Numbered from the stretch's first letter, positions 7,415 to 14,854 are shown. The stretch is 17,114 nt of DNA from CAYYAQ01 sp964469555 (GCA_964469555.1 CAYYAQ010000111.1:1-17114), one strand, 5' to 3'. Numbers and translations: made by a program. Notes: a model not told the origin generated them from the letters alone.

Positions 7415-9460
7415 TTACTTGATCTTCTTCACTTCCTTCTTGGCCTCGCCCTTCTTTTCAGCCTCGCCCTTCTTGTCGCCCTTCTTCTTCGTGGGCTTGG
7501 GCTTCGCCTCGGCTGCTTCTTCGACGAGTTCTTCCTCTTCGATCTCCTCTTCCTTCACCGGGCCCTCGGCCATGTCCCGCGCTTGACTCATACTACCGGC
7601 GAAGAAGGCACTGGCGCCGACCCCCACCACCATGGGAACGATGAACAGTTCCGGCCCGACCGGGCTGATGTTGGTCGAGATGTAACCGTCCTTGTTCGTC
7701 GTCGACCAGGACGCTGAGCTGAAGAGGTGCTGGCTCAGGGTCTCGGCCTCGGGGAGAAGGGTGAGGTCGAACGGCACTTCGTCTGCGCTCACGGCGAACG
7801 CGATCACGGACGTGGCCGCGGAGTAGAGGTTCTCGAAGCTGGTTCGCCAATCGGTCCAGGTGAAGGACGAGATCTGCTGCTGCTGGATGTTGGCCAGGTA
7901 GCCGGCGAACTCCTTGTTGCTGCGAATGTCGTCCTTTGGATCATCTTCGCGATCCATGCGCTTGAACGCCTTGCGGACGTCGCCGGTGGCGAGCGCCATG
8001 ACCATGTAGCCGTTCTTGAACGCGAAACACGGCTGCAGAAACGAGAGCGCTCCGGTGATCTGTGGGTCGAGGGCTTCCGGGTTCAGTTCGAGACGCCAGG
8101 TCTTGATGCCCTTCCGCTCGCTCGACGGGAACTCGATCATGCCTTCGGTCATTTCCGCGATCTTCGTGAGCGTCGCGAGCAGCTTGTCCTGGTCCTTGAT
8201 CTTGAGGAGCATCGCGCCTTCCGGCGCCGACATGAAGTTCTGCACGCCCATCGACCACCAGACTACCTGGTCGCCGAAGACGCCGAAGAGGTCATCCTTC
8301 AGCGAGAGGCCAAACATCTTTTCCTGTTCCTTCAACATGCCGAGCAGCTGGTCGGCTTGCTCGGGGTTGTACGCCTTGATCGCGCCGACGAGGCCGTCGT
8401 AGATGCTCGCGATGTCGAGGCTCGTCGCGGACAGCGAAGCGATGTCCTTCGGCACCCACTTGAGGAAGCCGAGATCCAGGTTGGTGCTCGCGCCGGCGAA
8501 CAAACCCTTACGGTCAGCTTCGGGCGCGAGCATGAACCCGCGGGTCACGGCCTTGTTGCCCTCGTACTTGCTGGTGAAGCCCATCGTCTTCATGCTGCGC
8601 AAGCCGAGTGCGGCGATCGCGCGTTCGATGCCTTCGATCTGCAACTCTTCGGGCCAGTTCGGCGCTTCCTTCTCGGCGAGCTTCAGGAAGTCCATCGCGA
8701 AGTTCATCACGCCGTCGATGTCGAGGAACATCTCCATCTCCGCGCCGACGGTGGAAAGGTACTTCGAGGTCGCCCTGTAGTTGTCGGCGACCGGGAGGAT
8801 GGTCTTCTGGTTGGTGATGGCGTTGACGCAGTCCTTGACCTCGTCCGTGATCGAACCGATCACAATGCCGCTGCCGACGAACGCGACGTTGATCGACATG
8901 TCGGTTTCCGGTGGCGTCAGGGTGATCAACTCGACGTCGCCGTCGAGCTTGCTCGAGGACTTCTCTAACATGCCCTGGGTCTGCGCGAGGAGCGCCCCGA
9001 TGCCCACGTTCGCCAACTTGCGCCAGATAGCGGCGCTCTCGCCGAAGTCGACGTGGATCAGGACGCCGATGCTCGGTTCTGGTTGGGACACACCCATCTT
9101 GATTTGCAGGCCGGTCAGCGCGCCGCTGACGCTCTGGACCCGCAACTTCACGAGGTCGTCCGGCGAGATCGGGAACTGGCCCGATTCGTTCATCTCCTTC
9201 AGCTGGGCGCGGCCTTCGATCCACTTTGCCTGACCCATCTTGATGGCGTCCGCGACGAAGTCCTGAACCTCGCTCTCCCCCCACATCTTGGCGAAGGGGG
9301 TCTTCTGGAACTCTCCGAGACTCGTGTTGAGATCCGGGACGGAGAAGAACGCGAGGGTCTTGGCCGGAAGGGCATGCTTGAAGGGCTTGCCCTGGCTGAG
9401 GACGGGCGCCGCGAGCGCAGCGGTTGCGAGGAAGCTCGCGGTGACTCGAGTCAGAAACAT
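7415..9460 (-). CDS. DUF3352-like secreted protein with C-terminal anchor and Lys/Glu-rich tail
   Basis: This encodes 681 residues from the ATG at 9460, chosen because it has a strong ribosome binding site and a signal peptide (MFLTRVTASFLATAALAAPVLS). The frame remains open to 9649 but that extension is not signal-like. The body resembles large secreted proteins of the DUF3352 type seen in planctomycetes and cyanobacteria: ALPAKTLAFFSVPDLNTSLG near the start, repeated alpha/beta units, and GLSLKDDLFGVFGDQVVWW in the middle. I do not know its function. Residues about 605-623 (LFIVPMVVGVGASAFFAG) form a likely membrane segment. They are followed by a highly charged tail (EEEIEEEELVEE, then KKKGDKKGEAEKKGEAKKEVKK), presumably cytoplasmic. 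It is the first gene of a pair with the PIG-L gene. Confidence 0.82.
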   Translation of the reverse strand: MFLTRVTASFLATAALAAPVLSQGKPFKHALPAKTLAFFSVPDLNTSLGEFQKTPFAKMWGESEVQDFVADAIKMGQAKWIEGRAQLKEMNESGQFPISPDDLVKLRVQSVSGALTGLQIKMGVSQPEPSIGVLIHVDFGESAAIWRKLANVGIGALLAQTQGMLEKSSSKLDGDVELITLTPPETDMSINVAFVGSGIVIGSITDEVKDCVNAITNQKTILPVADNYRATSKYLSTVGAEMEMFLDIDGVMNFAMDFLKLAEKEAPNWPEELQIEGIERAIAALGLRSMKTMGFTSKYEGNKAVTRGFMLAPEADRKGLFAGASTNLDLGFLKWVPKDIASLSATSLDIASIYDGLVGAIKAYNPEQADQLLGMLKEQEKMFGLSLKDDLFGVFGDQVVWWSMGVQNFMSAPEGAMLLKIKDQDKLLATLTKIAEMTEGMIEFPSSERKGIKTWRLELNPEALDPQITGALSFLQPCFAFKNGYMVMALATGDVRKAFKRMDREDDPKDDIRSNKEFAGYLANIQQQQISSFTWTDWRTSFENLYSAATSVIAFAVSADEVPFDLTLLPEAETLSQHLFSSASWSTTNKDGYISTNISPVGPELFIVPMVVGVGASAFFAGSMSQARDMAEGPVKEEEIEEEELVEEAAEAKPKPTKKKGDKKGEAEKKGEAKKEVKKIK

Positions 9461-9466
9461 CAACAA

Positions 9467-9471
9467 CTCCT
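9467..9471 (-). promoter_or_regulatory. Ribosome binding site that fixes the DUF3352-like gene start
   Basis: On the minus strand AGGAG precedes the ATG at 9460 by six nt. It is the best Shine-Dalgarno match in this part of the window and is why the start is placed at 9460 and not at the upstream end of the open frame (9649). Confidence 0.75.
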
Positions 9472-9578
9472 GTAGTTTGGGTGGAGGGTGGGTTCCACGC
9501 CGGAAATAGTGCAATGGGATGGCCCAGCGATTCGCAGGGACGAATCTGGTACGTTTTGGATAGGTGGCCGCCCGGGGG

Positions 9579-9607
9579 TCGGGACCTGTCGAACGTCCCG
9601 AGGTCCC
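9579..9607. repeat. Two overlapping, mutually exclusive inverted repeats
   Basis: TCGGGAC (9579-9585) pairs perfectly with GTCCCGA (9595-9601) around a 9-nt loop. GGGACCT (9581-9587) pairs perfectly with AGGTCCC (9601-9607). The two 7-bp stems share bases and cannot form together. They lie in the 260-nt gap upstream of the DUF3352-like gene. A leader or protein-binding role is possible, but chance is not excluded in GC-rich DNA. Confidence 0.4.
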
Positions 9608-9675
9608 TGTCAGACGGCTGACGGGCCACGGGAGCCTAGCCGAACGCATGCCCCGAAACCAATCCCCAGTGGATG

Positions 9676-9706
9676 CCCTGACTCGGCCATTCGAGGCCGG
9701 TCAGGG
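9676..9706 (-). terminator. Hairpin downstream of the pseudo-peptidase gene
   Basis: CCCTGACTCGGCC and GGCCGGTCAGGG form an 11-12 bp stem with one bulged T and a 6-nt loop (ATTCGA). It lies 15 nt past the stop of the minus-strand gene ending at 9721, so a transcription-stop hairpin is plausible. No T-run follows on the minus strand, so it is not a canonical intrinsic terminator. Confidence 0.45.
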
Positions 9707-9720
9707 CTCGGGGTGTGGCA

Positions 9721-10905
9721 CTACTGGACCGTCTTCTCCAGGAAGGCCTGGAGCTCTGCCTCCTGCTTGGACAGCACCTTGCCGAGCGTCTTGATCGCCG
9801 CTGCCCGCTTCTTTCCCTTGGTGAAGGCCGCGGTGACCTTCTTCAGGGCCGTGGTCGTCTTCTTGTTTCCTCCGCCCATACTGAAGGAGAGCAGGAGTCC
9901 TGCCTGGTACACGTTGTAGCCGATGTCACCCTTGCCTCGCTGCGGAAGATCGGGGCCGATCCTGAACCCGGACAGCCACTTCTTGAGGCCCTCGACGCCG
10001 CCCTTCTTGACATGCTGGGCGCCGAAGTACCTGGCGAGGTCCTTGCTGAAATGCCGTTCGACGTAGCCGCCCAACGCGCGGTGGAACCACTCGGGAACGT
10101 CGTCGGTCTCGTCGCCCAGGAGCGCGTGATTCAAGGCGACCGCCGTGGCGTGGCGCACGTAGTACGGCCCCCAGCTCTTGTCCCATACGGCTGCCCCGAC
10201 GCGCAGCCGACTGCCGTCGACGAAGAATGTGAACTGATCCGTGAGGAAGGCACCGTGGGCGGAACCGCCGGAACCGTTGTCCGCGCCGAACGCCGCGTAC
10301 GAGTCGTGCGTGGCCAGGACGACGATCGTCGGACGCCGATTCGGCGGCGGCTTCACGCCACCAAAGATCGGCATGAGCTTGTTGTACGCGGAGTCAACCT
10401 GTCCCGCGACCTTGTAGAGGATCGTGTCCAGCGGCAGCGTGCTCGCGATGTTGCAGTTGGCCGTGCGGACAATCCACGGTCGCCTCTGGTTGGAGTGGTA
10501 CTTGTTCGCCTCTTCCTTGGAAACCCACTCGCCGTCGGCGACGGGGAACTGGGTCTTCGCCTTGCCGATGTCCGCCGCCGCGATGAACCGCCCGGTGAGC
10601 GGGTGGCGCACCATGCCGCTCTGGAGCTTGCTGATCTCGTACTTGTTGAGCACGTCACCGTCGTGATGGAAGATCCCCTTCCTCGCATCCTTGACGTGTT
10701 CCTTCGCGACCCAGATGTCCTCGACCTTGACCCACCCCTTCGCTTTGAATCGGGCGTCGCGGGCCTTGGACGTATCCTGGCTCGACTTGTCCTGCTCGGC
10801 GGCCTTTCCCTTCTCTTGTTTCGCTTCGGACTCCCCGACTTGTCCGGCGAGCGAGGGACACACGAGCATCAGGACGGAACACAAAGGAATGTGGCGGAGG
10901 CGCAT
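9721..10905 (-). CDS. Secreted protein resembling an inactive peptidase-MA-like fold
   Basis: This encodes 394 residues from ATG 10905; a GTG immediately upstream at 10908 is equally close to an AGGT. A signal peptide is seen (HIPLCSVLMLVCPSLAG), followed by a low-complexity charged linker. Residues about 58-140 contain two similar Trp-Val motifs (DIWVAKEHV and GEWVSKEEA). Residues 190-285 follow the order of peptidase-MA-like proteins: RPTIVVLATHDSYAAFG, YYVRHATAVALNHALLG, VPEWFHRALGGYVERHF. Where an active enzyme has HExxH, this one has H-A-T-A-V (residues 252-256). The downstream Glu of 'WFxEGLAEY' is Arg276. Three of the four key residues are therefore missing and it should not bind zinc. 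Its role is unknown; a binding or structural role is inference. Confidence 0.75.
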   Translation of the reverse strand: MRLRHIPLCSVLMLVCPSLAGQVGESEAKQEKGKAAEQDKSSQDTSKARDARFKAKGWVKVEDIWVAKEHVKDARKGIFHHDGDVLNKYEISKLQSGMVRHPLTGRFIAAADIGKAKTQFPVADGEWVSKEEANKYHSNQRRPWIVRTANCNIASTLPLDTILYKVAGQVDSAYNKLMPIFGGVKPPPNRRPTIVVLATHDSYAAFGADNGSGGSAHGAFLTDQFTFFVDGSRLRVGAAVWDKSWGPYYVRHATAVALNHALLGDETDDVPEWFHRALGGYVERHFSKDLARYFGAQHVKKGGVEGLKKWLSGFRIGPDLPQRGKGDIGYNVYQAGLLLSFSMGGGNKKTTTALKKVTAAFTKGKKRAAAIKTLGKVLSKQEAELQAFLEKTVQ

Positions 10906-10993
10906 CACGATCTACCTGGGGATTGGGAGAACTGGGAACGCGCAGGATACGTCGCCGAACGCCCAGAGGAGGGCTCCCACTCGGGATTTGTGT

Positions 10994-11626
10994 TCAGCCG
11001 GTCAGGCTGGCGCCCCAGTCGCCCTTGGGCGTAAACCGCCGCCACGACATCAGGCGATCCCGATGGGCGAGGTTCATGTACGGCGTCCACCGCGGACGCC
11101 TCGGCAGCTTCATCAGGTGCAGCCCGGACTCCTTGAGGGTGCGGTCGGCCTTGCGGGCGTTGCACTTCACGCAGGCCAGGACGCAGTTTTCCCAGTTCGT
11201 CATCCCGCCCTTCGAGCGCGGCAAGACGTGGTCGATGCTCATGTGGGCAGAGGACTCTCGGCGGGCGCAGTACTGGCAGGTGAAGTTGTCCCGGTGGTAG
11301 AGGTTCTGGCGGGTGAACGGAGCCTCGTGGTTCGGAATCTTGTTGTACAGCTGGAGCTGGACCACTTCTGGAGCCGGAATCGGCAGGTACGTGGTGGTGA
11401 TGAACGCTGAGGTCGGCGGGTCGTCGAGGCAGATCCAATCCTCGAATCGATAGGTCTGGAGCGAGTCCGTGGCGATGACGTGGGCGATGTCCTGGTAGAC
11501 CATGCAGATGGCCCGCCGGACGGTCGTCACATGCACCGGAAGCCAGGATCGGTTCAACACCAAAACCGCTCGATCCAAGGCTGGCCGCCTGTCCAAGTCC
11601 GTTTTGTAGGGTGAGTTGGGTTGCAT
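10994..11626 (-). CDS. HNH endonuclease family protein
   Basis: This encodes 210 residues from ATG 11626, with GAGAG just upstream; a TTG at 11647 would add seven residues. The HNH domain is in the middle: a zinc knuckle CQYC (Cys117, Cys120), the catalytic SIDHVLPRSKGG (Asp132, His133), then NWENCVLACVKCNARKAD (Asn147, second zinc pair Cys152 and Cys155). Residues 20-60 carry the conserved N-terminal helix-strand segment (AVLVLNRSWLPVHVTTVRRA) of a stand-alone chromosomal HNH family that is common in many bacteria. HNH nucleases cut DNA at a single metal site, but the target of this family is not established. No methylase or restriction partner is adjacent. The gene is divergent from the lipoprotein gene at 11959. 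Confidence 0.9.
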   Translation of the reverse strand: MQPNSPYKTDLDRRPALDRAVLVLNRSWLPVHVTTVRRAICMVYQDIAHVIATDSLQTYRFEDWICLDDPPTSAFITTTYLPIPAPEVVQLQLYNKIPNHEAPFTRQNLYHRDNFTCQYCARRESSAHMSIDHVLPRSKGGMTNWENCVLACVKCNARKADRTLKESGLHLMKLPRRPRWTPYMNLAHRDRLMSWRRFTPKGDWGASLTG

Positions 11627-11958
11627 CGCGCTCTCTGGCCAGCACAACCGATTCTAGGCTTCGCTCCGCTGGGTGCAATGGGGCGCACTGGCGGCCGATC
11701 CGGCGAAAACCACCACCAGCGCAAGGAAGACGCCGCGTCGAGACCTGATGTGGATCGGGGACCAACTCGCCTCGGTGACCCCGCCCCTCTGTGATCGCCC
11801 CACGACACCGGTCGGTTCGGAACCGGCGCGCGGCAACCAGGACTCCTGGATTCCATGGCGGCGACAACATGTGCAGAGTCCTTCTCGATTCGTTGCCTGG
11901 ACGGGAAACCCTGGCTAGACTCCGCCAGCGTTTCCCCGGAGCCAATCAGAGTTTCGCC
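11627..11958. other. Divergent intergenic region without a supported gene
   Basis: These 332 nt separate the HNH gene (minus) from the lipoprotein gene (plus). Small open frames on both strands here show no signal peptide, domain or ribosome binding site, so I call no gene. It should contain the promoters for both flanking genes. Confidence 0.6.
11893..11921 (+). promoter_or_regulatory. Candidate sigma-70-type promoter for the lipoprotein gene
   Basis: TTGCCT (-35-like, 4 of 6 matches) and TAGACT (-10-like, 4 of 6) are separated by exactly 17 nt, 38 nt before the ATG at 11959. Spacing and position are right but the match is modest. Confidence 0.35.
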
Positions 11959-12357
11959 ATGACCAAGATCCTATGCCTCGCCGGCGCGGCCCTCGCCTTC
12001 CTTCCCGGTTGCATGTCGTACGCCGACGACGGCGTGCACGCGGTCCAGTGGGCGGACATCCGGGTGCCGAAAGGCATGAAACTGAGCACCCACCTGCACC
12101 AGAGCAATACCCTCGAGGTGGACGACTACCGGTACGCCAACCTCATCTACGAGGGCGGTCGCACTCCGCTACAGGTTGCCTCCTACCTGCTCGAAACGAT
12201 GCCGAAACACGCGTACCGCCTGGTCAGCCAGGAAAACGTCGCCGGCGGCGAGCAACTCGTATTCCAACGCGGCCCGCACACCTCGACGTGCACGATCAGC
12301 AACCATGAGCGCCTGACTCGGCTGGAAATCCGCGTCCGAACCCATCCAAAACTCTAA
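11959..12357 (+). CDS. Small secreted lipoprotein, unknown function
   Basis: This encodes 132 residues from ATG 11959, chosen because it gives an 18-residue lipoprotein signal ending in FLPGC (Cys18). The mature part has the order IRVPKGMKLS, YRYANLIYEGGRTPLQVASYL, ETMPKHAYRLVSQE, EQLVFQRG, TCTISNHERLTRLEIRV. That is a compact alpha/beta layout I have seen in small bacterial lipoproteins in which a 'GWxL' or 'YRLV' segment follows 'MP'. I cannot name the family with confidence. It precedes the cyclophilin-like gene by 18 nt on the same strand and is probably co-transcribed with it. Confidence 0.75.
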   Translation: MTKILCLAGAALAFLPGCMSYADDGVHAVQWADIRVPKGMKLSTHLHQSNTLEVDDYRYANLIYEGGRTPLQVASYLLETMPKHAYRLVSQENVAGGEQLVFQRGPHTSTCTISNHERLTRLEIRVRTHPKL

Positions 12358-12375
12358 AGACCGAAAAAGCCAAGC

Positions 12376-13671
12376 ATGTCCTCCTCCGACACCACGGGCC
12401 TTCCTCCCCAGACTGGGGCCGAAGGGCCCAACCCACTCGAACTCTTCTTTGAGAAGAACAAGAAGTGGATCTACACCTTCGCGATGCTCCTCGTGGCTGC
12501 CCTTGGAGTGAATTACGGTATGCAGAAATTGGACCGCGCCGAGATCAACCGGGATTGGGGCGAGTTCACCGCGGTCTCGGGCCTGGCCAGTGGGTTCTCC
12601 TCCTCGGTGAAGCTCGAGCCGCTGCCCGAGCAGTACAAGAAGTTCCAAGCCCAGATCTGGGGGCAGACGCTCGCCACCAAGCAGCAAGAACTGGTGACGA
12701 AGTTGATGGACGACATCCGCGGCGCGGACATCGCCAAGATCGACGAGCAGATCGCGGCGTCCAAGGACCACACGAAGGTGCCCTGGTTGATCTGGGTCGC
12801 CGCGAACAAACTCTACACGGAGGGGGATTGGGATGGCGCCCGCGCCCGATGTAACACGCTGAAGACCGATCACGCGAAGCACTTCCTCTGCAGCGAAAGC
12901 CCGTACCCGATGCAGCTCCGGAAGGAAAAGGAAGACCCGGACAAGAAGAAGGACGACGAGAAAAAGAAGAAGAAGAAGAAGAAGGCAGACCTCGTCGGCG
13001 CCGTGCCAGGCATCCCCGTGGACAACCTGCTCGCCGCCATCGCCAAGGACCAGAAGTTCATCAACGACAACCCCCAGTACTTCACGGCCCCGGAAACGGA
13101 CAAGGCGGAGACCGTGGTCTTCACGCTCTCCGGAGTCGATCTGGCGGGACCCGTCGAGATCGAGATCGGGTTCTTCCCCGAAGCTGCCAAGCACGTGGCA
13201 GCGTTCAAGAAGAGCATCGCCGAGGGCTACTACAAGGACATGCGCGTCTACAAGATCAAACGCGCACAGAAGGGAAAGGACGACGACAAGGCTCCCCGGA
13301 CGATCCACATCGGGCACCCCAACTCCAAGGATGAGAACCGGGACAAGTGGACCGAGGTCGTCGACGCCAAGGAAGAGGACATCCTCGAGTTCGAGAGCGG
13401 AAAGAAGAGGCTGAGCTTCTTCCCGCTGATGGTGGCCGCCGAGCAGGAAAAGGACGGCAAGTCCTCAGGACGCCGGTTCTTCATCACCGCCAACGACTGC
13501 GCGAGCCAGTACGACGGCGACTACGTGATCTTCGGTCGAGTGATCCGAGGCGGCCAGTACATCCAGGACATCGTCAGCGGGGACATGCTGGACGAAACGG
13601 AAGAGAACGCCGGAGAAGGGCGCCCCGTGGAAGACATCCAGGTGGTGTCCAGCGAACTGAAGAAGAAGTAG
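12376..13671 (+). CDS. Membrane-anchored divergent cyclophilin-like protein
   Basis: This encodes 431 residues. A single membrane segment (residues 31-49, WIYTFAMLLVAALGVNYGM) follows a short cytoplasmic N-terminus, an arrangement like YfgM or PpiD anchors. Residues 50-180 are helical and resemble a TPR-like module (LIWVAANKLYTEGDWDGA). A Lys/Asp-rich insert with eight consecutive lysines (196-203) separates it from a cyclophilin-like domain at about 247-425: VEIEIGFFPEAAKHVAAFKK, then GRRFFITANDCASQYDGDYVIFGRVIRGG. The last segment matches the cyclophilin 'FFIT...LDGxYxVFGxV' motif well. The active-site stretch normally reading FHRVI...QGGD is replaced by VYKIKRAQKG, so catalytic Arg is Lys293 or absent and prolyl isomerase activity is doubtful. 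A periplasmic chaperone role is inference. Confidence 0.82.
   Translation: MSSSDTTGLPPQTGAEGPNPLELFFEKNKKWIYTFAMLLVAALGVNYGMQKLDRAEINRDWGEFTAVSGLASGFSSSVKLEPLPEQYKKFQAQIWGQTLATKQQELVTKLMDDIRGADIAKIDEQIAASKDHTKVPWLIWVAANKLYTEGDWDGARARCNTLKTDHAKHFLCSESPYPMQLRKEKEDPDKKKDDEKKKKKKKKADLVGAVPGIPVDNLLAAIAKDQKFINDNPQYFTAPETDKAETVVFTLSGVDLAGPVEIEIGFFPEAAKHVAAFKKSIAEGYYKDMRVYKIKRAQKGKDDDKAPRTIHIGHPNSKDENRDKWTEVVDAKEEDILEFESGKKRLSFFPLMVAAEQEKDGKSSGRRFFITANDCASQYDGDYVIFGRVIRGGQYIQDIVSGDMLDETEENAGEGRPVEDIQVVSSELKKK
12961..12984 (+). repeat. AAG microsatellite encoding eight lysines
   Basis: These 24 nt are nearly pure AAG repeats inside the cyclophilin-like gene and encode Lys196-203. In-frame tri-nucleotide slippage here would change linker length without breaking the frame. 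Confidence 0.85.
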
Positions 13672-13685
13672 TCGTCCGCAGCCGT

Positions 13686-13702
13686 CCCGCGCGACCCGCG
13701 GG
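13686..13702 (+). terminator. Weak hairpin after the cyclophilin-like gene
   Basis: CCCGCG and CGCGGG form a 6-bp GC stem with a 5-nt loop, 14 nt after the stop at 13671. There is no T-run, so a terminator role is only possible. The surrounding 271-nt gap (13672-13942) between convergent genes otherwise holds only the parS palindrome. Confidence 0.3.
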
Positions 13703-13910
13703 TGGCCTCCTCGCTGCTGACAACGCGGCAGGTACCGGAAAGCGCAGGCTCATCACGGCGCCAGCCAACCCTCGCGACAACCGGCGGGATTACTTCTAGG
13801 CGTCCGCAGCGTCGCGCACCGACGCGGGAACCGCAGCAGCGCTCGTCGCGAGTCCCAGGCAACTCCCCGGTCCCCGCTCACGCGTATCCCCCACGCGGAG
13901 CGACTCGACC

Positions 13911-13934
13911 TGGTGGTTCCACGTGGAACCACCA
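13911..13934. promoter_or_regulatory. parS: parS centromere site (24-bp perfect palindrome)
   Basis: The core GGTTCCACGTGGAACC (13915-13930) matches the highly conserved ParB-binding consensus GTTNCACGTGNAAC. The symmetry extends perfectly to 24 bp. It lies 8 nt downstream of the parB stop, in the gap between convergent genes. ParB loads at parS and spreads as a CTP-dependent clamp; parS clusters are normally close to the replication origin. The match to the consensus is exact, so I am confident in the call. Confidence 0.92.
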
Positions 13935-13942
13935 CGTAGCAC

Positions 13943-14842
13943 TTACTCTTCCTTTCCGCCCACGCCCTTCAACAACTCGTACACCCGCTCAAACTCCTCC
14001 CGTCCCACGCAATCGATCGTGACCCTCGACCGCTTCCGGCCATACCGGATCGATACTGCGGCCCCCAACGAGGCGGTCAGGTTCTCTTCGATCTCGTTCA
14101 ACCAGACCGGGCGGCCCACCGGCGCCTTGCGCACCTTGCCCTCCGTTGGTGGTTCCGTGGCCTGGTTCAGGGCCTGAATGAACACCTCGACCTGCCGGAC
14201 GCTCAGCCGCTTCCTGACGATCTCCACGGCCAACGCCTTCTGTTCGTCCGCACCCGCCAGGCCGAGCAGCGCCCGGGCGTGGCCCATGGTGATGGTTCCA
14301 CGTGAAACCTGCTCTTGAACCTCCTCCGGGAGGTCCAGCAATCGCAGGATATTGGTCACCGTGGAACGCTCGAGACCGACCTGGCGGGCCAGATCTCGCT
14401 GACTCGCCTTGGTCAGGGTCTGGATCTGCTTGAACGCCTTGGCCTTCTCGATGGCGTTCAGATCGGTCCGCTGGACGTTCTCGACCAGGGCCAGGACCGC
14501 GGCGCTCTCGTCAGTGACCTCCCGCACGAGGGCTGGGATCCGCTCGAGGCCGGCGAGCTGGGCAGCCCGCCACCGCCTCTCTCCGGCGATGATCTGGAAC
14601 TGGCTCCCGGCGCGTCGGACCAGGATGGGCTGGAGCACGCCGGAGCTGCGCAAGGATGCCGCGAGGTTCTGCAGGTCGACCGGATCGAAGTTGGTGCGAG
14701 GCTGGAACGGGCTCGGGACCAGCTTGCCCAGCTCGATGTCCTGCACAGACTCGCCGGAAATGCCCGGCACGTCCTTTGTCTTGCGCTCCGCGGAATCTGA
14801 CAAGAAGAACTCCAATCCTCGACCCAGCTTTCGATCAACCAT
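13943..14842 (-). CDS. parB: Chromosome-partitioning protein ParB
   Basis: ParB binds parS and acts with ParA to segregate chromosome origins. The 299-residue product has the full family layout: SPFQPR (residues 44-49), the CTP-binding GERRWRAAQLAGL (87-99), ENVQRTDLNAIEKA (121-134), and a helix-turn-helix around 147-170 (SQRDLARQVGLERSTVTNIL). MGHARALLGL follows, and the C-terminal dimerisation region ends about VYELLKGVGG. The ATG at 14842 has a good ribosome binding site (GGGAG, spacer 7 nt). A parS site lies inside the gene and another just past its end. The usual partner parA is not next to it: the upstream neighbour is a divergent membrane-protein gene. The conserved motifs leave little doubt about identity. 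Confidence 0.97.
   Translation of the reverse strand: MVDRKLGRGLEFFLSDSAERKTKDVPGISGESVQDIELGKLVPSPFQPRTNFDPVDLQNLAASLRSSGVLQPILVRRAGSQFQIIAGERRWRAAQLAGLERIPALVREVTDESAAVLALVENVQRTDLNAIEKAKAFKQIQTLTKASQRDLARQVGLERSTVTNILRLLDLPEEVQEQVSRGTITMGHARALLGLAGADEQKALAVEIVRKRLSVRQVEVFIQALNQATEPPTEGKVRKAPVGRPVWLNEIEENLTASLGAAVSIRYGRKRSRVTIDCVGREEFERVYELLKGVGGKEE
14294..14309. promoter_or_regulatory. parS: Second parS site, inside parB
   Basis: GGTTCCACGTGAAACC matches the consensus GTTNCACGTGNAAC. On the minus strand it reads GGTTTCACGTGGAACC and encodes residues about 178-183 of ParB (VSRGT). A parS inside the parB homologue spo0J is known in Bacillus subtilis, so there is precedent. Confidence 0.9.
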
Positions 14843-14849
14843 TTGTCGT

Positions 14850-14854
14850 CTCCC
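14850..14854 (-). promoter_or_regulatory. parB ribosome binding site
   Basis: GGGAG on the minus strand lies 7 nt before the parB ATG and confirms the start at 14842. Confidence 0.7.

Noticed and set aside
7727..8968. Long plus-strand frame opposite the DUF3352-like gene
   Set aside because: Antisense shadow with no signal, motif or ribosome binding site.
9715..11034. Plus-strand frame opposite the pseudo-protease gene
   Set aside because: The minus-strand reading has a signal peptide and recognisable fold motifs; the plus-strand one does not.
11654..11836. Small minus-strand frame upstream of the HNH gene
   Set aside because: It has no ribosome binding site, domain or signal peptide and lies where divergent promoters are expected.
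12169..13317. Minus-strand frame with a leucine- and valine-rich stretch
   Set aside because: It is the complement of the cyclophilin-like gene; its poly-Leu segment is the reverse of the AAG lysine run and not a real membrane segment.
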